Positions 4,534 through 11,535 of a stretch of 12,079 nt of DNA are shown piece by piece; positions within the stretch are counted from its first letter, which is position 1, and every line of letters begins with the position of its first letter. The translations under genes and the position numbers were made by a program. Source of the DNA: JACVRW01 sp046735115. GTDB taxonomy: Bacteria > Actinomycetota > Thermoleophilia > Solirubrobacterales > Thermoleophilaceae. The stretch spans positions 1 to 12,079 of the forward strand of contig JBKPSR010000146.1 of assembly GCA_046735115.1 (NCBI GenBank). Reading direction: 5' to 3'. The notes beneath the pieces were generated by a model that was not told the origin of the DNA, did not search any database, and was given only the letters and a program-made list of their open reading frames with translations.

Positions 4534-6648
4534 ATGACTGAGCAGCGGCCGGCACGAGTAGAGCGATTCCTGGACTGGATCGCGCCGAAGAGCGTGCAGG
4601 AGCTGGCTCAGAGCGGGGAGCTGCTCGAGGGCGTCTCCGAGGCGCACTGGACCGACGAGGGGGACGTCGAGCGGGCCAAGGAGACGGTCGCCAAGCTCGC
4701 GGCGAACGAGCCGCTCACCCAGGACGACACCTCCATAGCCGAGGCGATAATCCTGCCGAACGAGCGGCCCGCGGTGGACATCGTCGACGGCGACTACGCC
4801 ACGCCTCCGGCGCCGTTCACGCACCTGGGGAACGAGCCCGCGCACGGAACGATCCGCGAGGTGATCCCGTCCATCGGCCGTGTCGAGTTACCGGGCAACC
4901 TCTCGATCCCGTACGGCGGCACCGGCTTCGTCGTGGGTGAGAACCTCCTGATGACGAACAGGCACGTGGCCGAGCTGTTCACCCTGGGCCTGGGACGCGA
5001 GGGGCTCGAGTTCCGGCCCGGCCAGAGCTCCGCCGTCGACTTCCTGCGCGAGCGCGACCGCCCGGCGAGCAAGGAGTTCAGCATCGAGCGCGTCGTGATG
5101 ATCCACCCCTACTGGGACATGGCGCTGCTCGAGACCGCCGGTCTGGGAGACGTCCCGACGCTCACGCTCTCCGTCGCACCTCCGGACGACCTGAACGGGA
5201 GCGACGTGGTCGTGATCGGCTACCCCGCCATGGATCCCCGTAACAACGTCGACGTCCAGAACCGCGTCTTCTCCGGTGTCTTCAACGTCAAGCGGCTCCA
5301 GCCCGGGCAGCTGCGCGAGACTCGCGACGTCGAGAGCTTCGGGCACAGCGTCCGCGCGGTGACACACGACAGCTCCACGCTTGGCGGCAACTCCGGCTCG
5401 GCGGTGATCGACGTGGCGAGCGGCCAGGTCCTCGCCCTTCACTTCGCCGGGCGCTACCTGGACGCGAACTTCGCCGTACCCACGCGCGAGCTGGCGCTCG
5501 ACGGGCGCGTCGCGGACGCGGCCGTCAACTTCGACCAGGACATCTCGGCGCAGGCCACACCCTGGGATGGCTACTGGGACGAGGCGGATCCTGACCCGAC
5601 CGAGGGCGCGACACAGGCGATCACGGCCGGGCTGCCGCTCGAGATCACGATCTCGATTCGGAGCGGCGCCGACGTGGGGGCGGCCGCCGGCGAAGCCGAT
5701 GCCGTGGAGCGAGTGGTCGAGCCCTTCCACGAGACGGACTACTCGAACCGCGGCGGCTACGACGTGGACTTCCTGGGCGTGAAGGTCCCGATGCCGACCG
5801 TCAAGGACGACGACGCCATCTCCCACCTCGCGGACGGGTCCCATGACCTCCGCTACGAGCACTTCACGGTCGTCCTCAACAAGCGCCGTCGCCTGGCGCA
5901 GTTCACGGCCTCGAACGTCGACGCCGCGATCGACAAGAAGGAGCCCGAGCCCGGGAAGAAGTACGACCGCAAGTCGCTGGGCGGCTTCGGCAAGAACGAC
6001 TCGGAGCGCTGGTTCACCGACCCGCGGATCCCCGCGATCGACCAGCTCCCTGACCGCTTCTACACGAACGACCGGGGCGCGTTCGATCGCGGGCACATCG
6101 TCCGGCGCGAGGACGTGTGCTGGGGCGACACGTACGAGCAGGTCCGGCGCGCGAACGGCGACACCTACCACGTGACCAACTGCTCGCCGCAGGTGGCCGG
6201 CTTCAACCAGTCGCGCCTCGAGGGGATCTGGGGCGAGCTCGAAAACCTCGTGCTGAAGCAGGCCGAGACCGAGAGGTACTCCGTACTCGCGGGCCCGATC
6301 CTCAACAAGGACGACCCGGTCTTCGTGGGAAGGGACGACGTGGGCTCCGTGAAGATCCCGATCCCCCGGCGGTTCTGGAAGATCGTGGTCGCACGCTCCG
6401 GGGACGAGCTGCAGACGTTCGCGTTCCTGCTCGACCAGGACCTCTCGGACACGGACTTCGAGGACGTCGAGTTCGCCGTCGACGCCGACTGGCGCAAGCG
6501 CATGATCTCGGTGGCCCAGCTCGACAAGCTGATCGCGCAGATCTCCTTCCCGGCCGACCTGCGCCACTCCGATCAGATCGACGCCGAGCCCGGCGAGGCG
6601 GTGCGGCGGGCGGCCGGCGGCATGGAGACCGTCGCGAGCCCCGACTGA
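4534..6648 (+). CDS. Trypsin-like serine protease fused to a DNA/RNA non-specific endonuclease (NUC1, beta-beta-alpha-metal)
   Basis: This 704-residue two-enzyme protein starts at ATG 4534, with GGGAGGA 5 nt upstream. Residues 1-105 are an acidic, mostly helical leader without a signal peptide. Residues about 110-335 are a V8/trypsin-like protease with an intact triad: H144 (LLMTNRHVAEL), D195 (YWDMALLE) and S287 (TLGGNSGSAV). A linker (about 340-400) leads to a conserved pre-nuclease stretch (SNRGGYDVDFLG, 404-415). The nuclease domain (about 440-670) holds the DRGH motif at 518-521 (general base H521), the metal ligand N558 (AGFNQS) and a WGELEN helix (E568/E570). Both active sites look functional. 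The architecture recurs in bacteria but is poorly characterised. Protease-controlled nuclease activation, or a conflict/effector toxin role, is inference. It is divergent from a small membrane protein and followed by a P450. Confidence 0.92.
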   Translation: MTEQRPARVERFLDWIAPKSVQELAQSGELLEGVSEAHWTDEGDVERAKETVAKLAANEPLTQDDTSIAEAIILPNERPAVDIVDGDYATPPAPFTHLGNEPAHGTIREVIPSIGRVELPGNLSIPYGGTGFVVGENLLMTNRHVAELFTLGLGREGLEFRPGQSSAVDFLRERDRPASKEFSIERVVMIHPYWDMALLETAGLGDVPTLTLSVAPPDDLNGSDVVVIGYPAMDPRNNVDVQNRVFSGVFNVKRLQPGQLRETRDVESFGHSVRAVTHDSSTLGGNSGSAVIDVASGQVLALHFAGRYLDANFAVPTRELALDGRVADAAVNFDQDISAQATPWDGYWDEADPDPTEGATQAITAGLPLEITISIRSGADVGAAAGEADAVERVVEPFHETDYSNRGGYDVDFLGVKVPMPTVKDDDAISHLADGSHDLRYEHFTVVLNKRRRLAQFTASNVDAAIDKKEPEPGKKYDRKSLGGFGKNDSERWFTDPRIPAIDQLPDRFYTNDRGAFDRGHIVRREDVCWGDTYEQVRRANGDTYHVTNCSPQVAGFNQSRLEGIWGELENLVLKQAETERYSVLAGPILNKDDPVFVGRDDVGSVKIPIPRRFWKIVVARSGDELQTFAFLLDQDLSDTDFEDVEFAVDADWRKRMISVAQLDKLIAQISFPADLRHSDQIDAEPGEAVRRAAGGMETVASPD

Positions 6649-6661
6649 TCTTGCGCGCGCG

Positions 6662-6667
6662 TAGGCT
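6662..6667 (+). promoter_or_regulatory. -10 box (TAGGCT) of the P450, leaderless arrangement
   Basis: TAGGCT lies 7 nt before the P450 ATG, the same hexamer and nearly the same spacing as before the kinase-like gene. No Shine-Dalgarno sequence is present. It lies in the 26-bp gap after the protease-nuclease stop, so the P450 probably has its own promoter. Confidence 0.45.
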
Positions 6668-6674
6668 CGGGTGC

Positions 6675-7979
6675 ATGGAGCTCCCGCCCGGCCCGCGCGC
6701 GCCCGCCGCCTGGCAGACCCTGGGCTGGACCGTGCGCCCGGCCGCGTTCCTCCGGCGGGTGCACGCGCGCTTCGGGGACCCGGTCACGATCAGGACGCTG
6801 TGGACCGACGAGCCTATGGTGCTCTTCTCGCACCCTGACGCCGTGCGCGAGCTCTTCCGGCTTGACCCGGCGATCGCGCCCGCCGGCCAGAGCTGGGAGT
6901 TCCTGCGGCCGTTCGCCGGGCCGCATTCGATCCTGGTGCTCGACGGGGACGAGCACATCCGCGAGCGACGGCTGATCCAGACGCCCTTCCACGGCGAGCG
7001 CATGCGCTCGTTCCAGCCGCTTGTCGCCGAGCTGGCCCGGGAGGAGCTCGCCAACTGGAGCGGGCGTGTCGTGACGCTTGAGCGGATGAAGCGGCTGACC
7101 CTCGAGACGATCCTGCGCGTGGTGTTCGGCGTCCGCGGTGAGCGCGAGACCGTTGAGCTTCGCGACGCCGTCCACGGAACGCTCGACACGGTCCGCTCGA
7201 TGCCGCGGATGCTGGCGATGTCGCTCGTTCAGCGCGACCTCGGGCCGCGCAGCCCGTGGGGCAGGTTCCGGCTGGCGGTCGAGCGCTTCGACGCGCTGCT
7301 GCTCGACGTGCTGGCGCGCCGCCGCGCCGACCCGAGCGACGACTCGATGCTCGCCGTGCTGCTCGATCAGCGCGACGAGGACGGCAATCCCCCCAGCGAT
7401 CGCCACCTGCGTGACCAGCTCGTCGCGCTGCTCGCGGCCGGCCACGACACGTCCGCGGCGTCGCTGTCATGGGCGTTCGAGCGGCTGGCGCGGCATCCGG
7501 ACGTGCAGGCACGGCTCCGGGAGGACAATCCCGCCTACCTCGATGCCGTGGTGCGGGAGGTGCTGCGCGTGCGCCCCGCGCTGACGATCGCGCCGCGCCT
7601 GCTGCTCGAGCCGGTCGAGGTCGCCGACAGGCGGCTGCCCGCGGGCGTGCACGTCGCCGCCTGCCTCTGGCTCTCGATGCGGCGTGACGACCTGTGGCCC
7701 GACGCGGGCGCGTTCAAGCCGGAGCGCTGGCTCGACGGCGCCGAGCCGAACCGGGCGGCGTGGATCCCGTTCGGCGGCGGAGTGCGCCGCTGCGCCGGAG
7801 CCCCGTTCGCCGAGATGGAGATGCGCGAGGTCCTGCGCGCCGCCGCTCCGCTCACCATCGGGCCCGTCCGGCCGGAGCCCGAGCAGGCCCGCCGCAGCGC
7901 GCTCGTCGTCACGCCGCACCGCGGCGGCGAGGTGCTGGTTCAGGAGCCGAGCTCGCCGGCGTCGTCGGCGGCGCGATAG
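6675..7979 (+). CDS. Cytochrome P450
   Basis: A 434-residue soluble bacterial P450, a normal length with no membrane anchor. It would insert one oxygen atom into an organic substrate using electrons from ferredoxin-type partners, which are not encoded here. Landmarks: the proline-rich start MELPPGPRAPAAWQ; the C-helix region HIRERRLIQTPFHGERM; the I-helix oxygen-activation motif AGHDTS (255-260, Ser replacing the second Thr of the usual AGxDTT); the K-helix E295-x-x-R298; the PERW meander; and the heme loop FGGGVRRCAGAPFAE with axial Cys373. The sequence style resembles CYP110/CYP135-138-like actinobacterial P450s, but I do not assign a family. ATG 6675 was chosen because the homology begins there. 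Its last 40 nt overlap the converging unknown gene. Confidence 0.95.
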   Translation: MELPPGPRAPAAWQTLGWTVRPAAFLRRVHARFGDPVTIRTLWTDEPMVLFSHPDAVRELFRLDPAIAPAGQSWEFLRPFAGPHSILVLDGDEHIRERRLIQTPFHGERMRSFQPLVAELAREELANWSGRVVTLERMKRLTLETILRVVFGVRGERETVELRDAVHGTLDTVRSMPRMLAMSLVQRDLGPRSPWGRFRLAVERFDALLLDVLARRRADPSDDSMLAVLLDQRDEDGNPPSDRHLRDQLVALLAAGHDTSAASLSWAFERLARHPDVQARLREDNPAYLDAVVREVLRVRPALTIAPRLLLEPVEVADRRLPAGVHVAACLWLSMRRDDLWPDAGAFKPERWLDGAEPNRAAWIPFGGGVRRCAGAPFAEMEMREVLRAAAPLTIGPVRPEPEQARRSALVVTPHRGGEVLVQEPSSPASSAAR

Positions 7980-8503
7980 GCCGCGCTCACGCCCTCCGCC
8001 GCAGCTCGGACCGCGCGCATGAACTCCTCGTCGTCGTAGACCCGGTTCGGCTCGAGGCCGGGTGGCGGTGGACCGACCGGCACGAACAGGTCTAGCGCCT
8101 CGCCCGTGTGGAGCCAGAGCGCCAGGAGGTTCAGCGCCGGCACGCGGAACAGGCGTGCCTCGTAGTCATGCTCGGCGACGCGCGGGTCCTGGTCCGCTAC
8201 CGCCAGCGCCTCGCGGATCATGGGGCCGAAGCGGTCGTCGCCCGCGGCCGCAGCGCCGGCGTCACCGTGCTCCGGGAGCTCGAGCACCTCCGGCTGACCG
8301 GCGGGGTCGAAGCGGCTGTAGCGCCAGGTGGGCGCGGCGCTGACGCTCTCCGCCGCGGCGGCCTCGCCCGCCGCGGCGAGCTCGTCGAGTCCGACGGTGA
8401 ACACCGGCTGCGCGGGCAGCGGCACCGCCGCCTCCGGCGCGGCGCCCCGCTCCTCCTGCGCGTCGAGTACGGGCCGCGGCGGCTGCGGGAAGCGGATCGG
8501 CAT
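7940..8503 (-). CDS. Unrecognised protein coupled to the papain-like protease
   Basis: A 187-residue protein whose ATG (8503) lies 3 bp after the stop of the papain-like protease gene, so the two are almost certainly one operon with coupled translation. The N-terminal 55 residues are Pro/Ala-rich and low complexity. The rest is structured: LEDs such as FGPMIREALAVA, then EHDYEARLFRVPALNLLALWLH (112-132, in two parts EHDYEARLF and RVPALNLLALWLH), then DLFVPVGPPPPGLEPNRVYD and an amphipathic helix (EEFMRAVRAAAEGVSAAYRA). There is no signal peptide or membrane helix. I recognise no family. Its position suggests a partner of the protease: substrate, inhibitor, immunity factor or adaptor. Its 3' end overlaps the P450 end by 40 nt on the opposite strand. 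It is unlikely to be a shadow frame because it has protein-like hydrophobic patterning and tight coupling. Confidence 0.7.
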   Translation of the reverse strand: MPIRFPQPPRPVLDAQEERGAAPEAAVPLPAQPVFTVGLDELAAAGEAAAAESVSAAPTWRYSRFDPAGQPEVLELPEHGDAGAAAAGDDRFGPMIREALAVADQDPRVAEHDYEARLFRVPALNLLALWLHTGEALDLFVPVGPPPPGLEPNRVYDDEEFMRAVRAAAEGVSAAYRAADDAGELGS

Positions 8504-8506
8504 CGC

Positions 8507-9055
8507 TCAGCGCCTCGTCAGGTACGTGTGCGTCCACGTACCCGAGCTCTTGTAGTTGTTCGCGAACACTTCGACGGCGAGCGTCGAGCGGCCCGTCCAC
8601 GGATCCTGCACCTCGACCTCGTGAACCTTGCCGGCGCTCCGGTAGCCGGTGAGCATGACGAAGTGCCCGCCGCCGCCCCGCCAGCCGATCCGAGCCCCGA
8701 CCGGCCGGCCGGCGTCGAGCTCGGCGCGAACTGTGCCCCAGGGTGCGCGACCCGACGTCATCGAGCCGAAGTTGCCCGTCCTGCGGAGGACGCGGTCGAG
8801 GTACCAGGGGATGTTGCAAACGCCGCTCGCGCCGTCCTTGCAGCAGCCCGGCTGGTCGAGCTCGGCGTTCACGAGCTTGCATTGCCCCCAGGTCGTCGCG
8901 GCGTCGTAGAAGCCCGAGGTGCTCACCGCACACGCCGCCCAGCACCAGTTGGACTGGAGCTGGTGCTGCACCGAGATCGGCAGCCTCCGCTTGCCGTCCG
9001 CTGCCGCGGCCCAGCCGCGCAGCAGCCTGGCAATGACGTCGCGCAAGCCGGCCAC
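8507..9055 (-). CDS. Papain-like cysteine protease (AvrRpt2/C39-like family)
   Basis: A 182-residue protein with the hallmarks of the papain-like AvrRpt2 family. A Gln (Q32 or Q34) precedes the WCWAAC motif with nucleophile C38 and the extra C42. Then come QCKLVN (59-64), the CC pair (71-72) and CN (80-81) typical of this family, H131 in GGHFVMLTGY and D151 in VQDPW as the third catalytic residue. The C-terminus (NNYKSSGTWTHTYLTRR) also fits. It should cleave peptides or proteins. No signal peptide is seen, so it acts in the cytosol or is exported by a non-Sec route. The start is GTG 9055, preceded by TACGGT-N6 (leaderless pattern); no earlier start in frame is convincing. It is followed 3 bp later by an unrecognised gene and is divergent from a cupin gene. 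Confidence 0.85.
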   Translation of the reverse strand: MAGLRDVIARLLRGWAAAADGKRRLPISVQHQLQSNWCWAACAVSTSGFYDAATTWGQCKLVNAELDQPGCCKDGASGVCNIPWYLDRVLRRTGNFGSMTSGRAPWGTVRAELDAGRPVGARIGWRGGGGHFVMLTGYRSAGKVHEVEVQDPWTGRSTLAVEVFANNYKSSGTWTHTYLTRR

Positions 9056-9061
9056 GCGGGG

Positions 9062-9067
9062 ACCGTA
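9062..9067 (-). promoter_or_regulatory. -10-like box (TACGGT) of the papain-like protease
   Basis: On the minus strand TACGGT is followed by 6 nt (CCCCGC) and the GTG start, the same geometry as other leaderless starts in this window. No RBS or clear -35 is visible. Confidence 0.35.
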
Positions 9068-9113
9068 GCCAAAGATGAGTCGAACGCCCCATGAACCGGA
9101 ACGCCCCCCGGCT

Positions 9114-9141
9114 TAGCGTGGCGCCACCCCGACGAAGGAGG
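9114..9141 (+). promoter_or_regulatory. Promoter -10 (TAGCGT) and ribosome binding site of the second cupin
   Basis: TAGCGT at 9114-9119 could serve as the -10, giving a leader of about 20 nt. GAAGGAGG at 9134-9141 is a strong Shine-Dalgarno sequence 5 nt before ATG 9147 and fixes the start. Unlike several neighbours, this gene uses a conventional leader. Confidence 0.5.
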
Positions 9142-9146
9142 CAGCG

Positions 9147-9527
9147 ATGCCGAAGGTCTCGAAGGACAGCGCGACCCAGGGTGGCGAGTTCGGCCCGGTG
9201 ACGGACCGGAACGACCGGATCGAGGATTACACGATCAACTTCACCAGCTTCCACCAGGACATCGACGCGACGCCGCTGATGAAGGGCCTCGAGGAGGATC
9301 GCTGCCAGTGCCCGCACTGGGGCTACGTGATCAAGGGCCGGGTGACGTTCCGGTACGCGGACCGCGACGAGGTCTTCGAAGAGGGCGACGCTTTCTACAC
9401 GCCGCCCGGCCACATCCCGGTCAAGCACGCGCCCGGCAGCGAGATCGTCTTCTTCAGCCCGACCGAGGCGCTGCGCGTGACCGAGGCGGCCATGCAGAGA
9501 AACATGCAGGACATGCAGGCCGTCTGA
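9147..9527 (+). CDS. Small cupin with a Cys-Cys-His variant first motif
   Basis: A 126-residue single-domain cupin. The first motif reads RCQCPHWGYVIKGRVTFRY (52-70), so the usual HxH...E is replaced by C53, C55 and H57. The second motif is DAFYTPPGHIPVKH (81-94) with H89 and H94, followed by the SEIVFFSP strand. The fold is convincing, and the C/C/H/H set could hold a metal, but this is inferred from pattern alone. Function is unknown. The N-terminus is polar with no signal peptide, and the last 20 residues form a Met/Gln-rich helix (AAMQRNMQDMQAV). It is divergent from the papain-like protease (91 bp apart) and convergent with the HD-LuxR gene (7 bp between stops), so it is probably transcribed alone. 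Confidence 0.82.
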   Translation: MPKVSKDSATQGGEFGPVTDRNDRIEDYTINFTSFHQDIDATPLMKGLEEDRCQCPHWGYVIKGRVTFRYADRDEVFEEGDAFYTPPGHIPVKHAPGSEIVFFSPTEALRVTEAAMQRNMQDMQAV

Positions 9528-9534
9528 ACCGGGC

Positions 9535-11118
9535 TCAGGCCGGCACCGCCGCGGGGAACTCCTCCTCCGGGAGGAGCCCGTGCCGCATCGCGAAGAGCCC
9601 GGCGGCGGCGCGCGTCGAAGCGTCGATCTTTCTGTAGATGTGCTCCACGTGGTTGCCGACCGTCTTGGGTGAGATCACAAGCCGCTCGGCGATCTCCTTG
9701 TTCGAGAGCCCGCGGGCAAGCAGCCGGAGCACCTCGACCTCGCGCTGGGTGAGGCCCGCGGGTCCGCCGTGCCGCCGCGCGACGCGATGGCCGGCCGCGC
9801 CGAGAACCGCCTCGACGGAGTACGCGTCGAGGTGGCCCAGCCTGACTCTGGCGCGCAGCTCGGCTGCCGCCTCCTCGACCGAGCGCGCCGGACGGTACGA
9901 GCGCGGCTCGCGCATCGCCTGGTAGTTGTCGGCGGCGGCCAGGATCCGCGCCGGACGAGAGATGCCGGAGCCCGAGAGGCCGCGCGGGTAGCCGGAGCCG
10001 TCGAGGCGCTCGCGGTGCTGGACCGCGATCGCCGCCAGCGGCGCCAGTGCCTCGGACTGGCGGAGCATCCGCTCCGTCAGGTACGGGTGGAACCGGACCC
10101 GCTCCCACTCCCCCGCGGCGAGCGGGCCGCGCTTGTCCCAGATCGCGTTCGATATTCCGAGCCGGCCGAGATCGTGGACGAGGCCGGCGCGGCGCAGCGT
10201 TCGCACCTCAGCCTCGCCGAGGCCGAGCCCGGCGCCGGCCTCGGCCGCGAGCTCGGCGACCGCGCGAGCGTGCCCAAGGAAGTACGGCGACTTCAAGTCG
10301 ACGAAGTTCCCGAGCGCGAGCAGCGCGGCGTCGAAGCGGTCGCCGGAGAGCACCACCGCGAGCGCCGGCTCCGCCTCGATGACGGCGTCCCAGCTCCCGA
10401 CCGCGTCGAGCCCCGAGAGGATCACCTCCGCCTCGCGCTCGATCAGGTCGGATATTGCCGGGTCGAACTGCGCGCCGCTCCATTCGCGCGCGAGTTCCCT
10501 CGCCGCATCGACGCCCCCCACGCGGCTGGCCACCTCGACATACTCGGCTACCGACGCGACGCGCGCGGCAAGCGGCACCTCCTCGCCTCTCAGCTCGCCG
10601 GGCCAGCCGCGCCCGTCCCAACGCTCGTATGCGGCGCCGAGCGCCTCGAGCACCTCCTCCGGGAGTGCGAGCTGCTCGCCCATGCTGCGTGCGATCGCGG
10701 CGTGGTGCTCGATCATGCCGTCCACCTCGCGGTGGCCGGAGAGGACGAACTCGAGCCCGAGCCGGAAGCGGTGCAGCGGCGGGTTGCCGGCACCGAGGAA
10801 ACGCATGCTCCGGAACCCCATGGCGAAGCTCCTGGGCTCGTGGTCGTACTTGATCGACTTGATCGCGATGTCGTCGCCAAACCACTTCGCTTGCTCGTGG
10901 GCGTCCGAATGGCAGCCCACGTTGATGAGCAGGGCGGTGTAGTAGACCGTCGCGCGCTGTCCGTCGTCCAGCCCCAGCCCCTCGGCGAGCCGCAGCGCGA
11001 TCAGGCACTGGCGGAGCACGTGCTCCATCGGCTGCCCGAAGCCGAGGTCGATGCCGAGGGAGAGGGCGGCGACCAGCTCGGCAAGCCTCACATGCGCGCG
11101 ATCAGCCTGACTCTCCAT
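9535..11118 (-). CDS. Tandem HD/HD-GYP-like phosphohydrolase with a C-terminal LuxR DNA-binding domain
   Basis: A 527-residue one-component signalling protein. The N-terminal HD-like half (about 25-235) has lost the HD pair (LLINVGCHSDA at 63-73) but keeps an ERWDGRGWP remnant (165-173). The second HD-GYP-like domain (about 265-445) has H315-D316 (LVHDLGRLG), H344 (FHPYLTERM) and HRERLDGSGYP (368-378), where the usual HHE is HRE. The C-terminal LuxR/NarL helix-turn-helix (455-512) includes LTQREVEVLRLLARG and SNKEIAERLVISPKTVGNHV. This architecture is known in actinobacteria; HD-GYP domains typically hydrolyse c-di-GMP, but this subgroup is not well characterised. The likely role is a transcription regulator controlled by a nucleotide or other ligand. 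ATG 11118 overlaps the VOC gene end by 17 bp, so the two form an operon. Confidence 0.9.
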   Translation of the reverse strand: MESQADRAHVRLAELVAALSLGIDLGFGQPMEHVLRQCLIALRLAEGLGLDDGQRATVYYTALLINVGCHSDAHEQAKWFGDDIAIKSIKYDHEPRSFAMGFRSMRFLGAGNPPLHRFRLGLEFVLSGHREVDGMIEHHAAIARSMGEQLALPEEVLEALGAAYERWDGRGWPGELRGEEVPLAARVASVAEYVEVASRVGGVDAARELAREWSGAQFDPAISDLIEREAEVILSGLDAVGSWDAVIEAEPALAVVLSGDRFDAALLALGNFVDLKSPYFLGHARAVAELAAEAGAGLGLGEAEVRTLRRAGLVHDLGRLGISNAIWDKRGPLAAGEWERVRFHPYLTERMLRQSEALAPLAAIAVQHRERLDGSGYPRGLSGSGISRPARILAAADNYQAMREPRSYRPARSVEEAAAELRARVRLGHLDAYSVEAVLGAAGHRVARRHGGPAGLTQREVEVLRLLARGLSNKEIAERLVISPKTVGNHVEHIYRKIDASTRAAAGLFAMRHGLLPEEEFPAAVPA

Positions 11119-11482
11119 GGCAGACGGCCTCGATGTTGTTGCCGTCGGGGTCGAGCACGAAAGCGCCGTAGTACGTCGGGTGGTAGATCTCGCGGATGCC
11201 GGGGCCGCCGTTGTCGCGTCCGCCGGCGGCGAGCGCTGCCTCGTGGAAGGCGTCTACGGTCCCGCGGTCGCCCGCGGCGAACGCGACGTGGGAACCGCTG
11301 TCGGGGCCGCGCCCGCGCGCCCCGATCCAGAAGAAGGGGAAGTCGTTGCCGAACCCACCCACTCCGGGGACGGGCTCCATGAGGCACCTCATGCCGAGCG
11401 GCGCGAGCGCCTTCTCGTAGAAGGCCTTGCTGGCCGCGTAGTCGCTCACGTCGAGTCCTATGTGGTCGAGCCTCGGCTTCAT
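11102..11482 (-). CDS. VOC-superfamily (glyoxalase/bleomycin-resistance fold) protein
   Basis: A 126-residue protein with two beta-alpha-beta-beta-beta units. It begins MKPRLDHIGLDVSDYAASKAF with H7, has a central HVAFAA strand with H65, and ends GAFVLDPDGNNIEAVCH with E118. These positions match the usual VOC metal ligands. The Pro-Asp-Gly-Asn segment is typical of dioxygenase/glyoxalase-like members. The substrate is unknown. ATG 11482 was chosen because family members start one or two residues before the first beta strand; the eight possible upstream codons add nothing conserved. GATAAT lies 6 nt before this ATG. It overlaps the HD-LuxR gene start by 17 bp and diverges from the arsR-type gene, with a shared palindrome between them. 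Confidence 0.88.
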   Translation of the reverse strand: MKPRLDHIGLDVSDYAASKAFYEKALAPLGMRCLMEPVPGVGGFGNDFPFFWIGARGRGPDSGSHVAFAAGDRGTVDAFHEAALAAGGRDNGGPGIREIYHPTYYGAFVLDPDGNNIEAVCHGESG

Positions 11483-11488
11483 GTGCCG

Positions 11489-11494
11489 ATTATC
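11489..11494 (-). promoter_or_regulatory. -10 box (GATAAT) of the VOC gene
   Basis: On the minus strand GATAAT is followed by 6 nt and the ATG at 11482, matching the leaderless geometry seen elsewhere here. The -35 position would fall inside the 11505-11524 palindrome and shows no TTGACA-like hexamer, which may mean it is weak or activator-dependent. Confidence 0.4.
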
Positions 11495-11499
11495 GTGGG

Positions 11500-11529
11500 T
11501 TGACATATTCCTATATGGGAATATATGAT
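11500..11529 (+). promoter_or_regulatory. Strong promoter of the arsR-type gene
   Basis: TTGACA (11500-11505), an 18-bp spacer and TATGAT (11524-11529) form a near-consensus sigma-70/HrdB-type promoter, the best in the window. The predicted start, 7 nt after the -10, is 11536, the G of the GTG codon. The transcript is therefore expected to be leaderless. Confidence 0.75.
11505..11524. promoter_or_regulatory. Probable ArsR operator (inverted repeat)
   Basis: ATATTCC-N6-GGAATAT is a perfect 7-bp inverted repeat lying in the spacer of the arsR-type promoter and over the -35 region of the divergent VOC promoter. Its AT-rich sequence stands out in about 70% GC DNA. ArsR-family repressors bind such palindromes, so binding here would block both directions. 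Confidence 0.6.
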
Positions 11530-11535
11530 CGCCGC

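Noticed and set aside
4888..6567. 559-codon open frame on the minus strand
   Set aside because: It is antisense to the protease-nuclease fusion, whose catalytic motifs are all intact. The product is low in complexity and shows no family.
6117..6674. N-terminal extension of the P450 frame upstream of ATG 6675
   Set aside because: It overlaps the nuclease domain in another frame and reads as Arg-rich shadow. P450 similarity begins at 6675.
9769..11382. 537-codon open frame on the plus strand
   Set aside because: It is antisense to the HD-LuxR gene and part of the VOC gene, is Arg/Glu-rich and has no recognisable fold or RBS.
11500..11535. TTG 11500, ATG 11515 and ATG 11525 as starts of the ArsR gene
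   Set aside because: TTG is the first half of a TTGACA -35 box, and the ATGs lie within the promoter, upstream of the predicted transcript start. GTG 11536 agrees with the family N-terminus.
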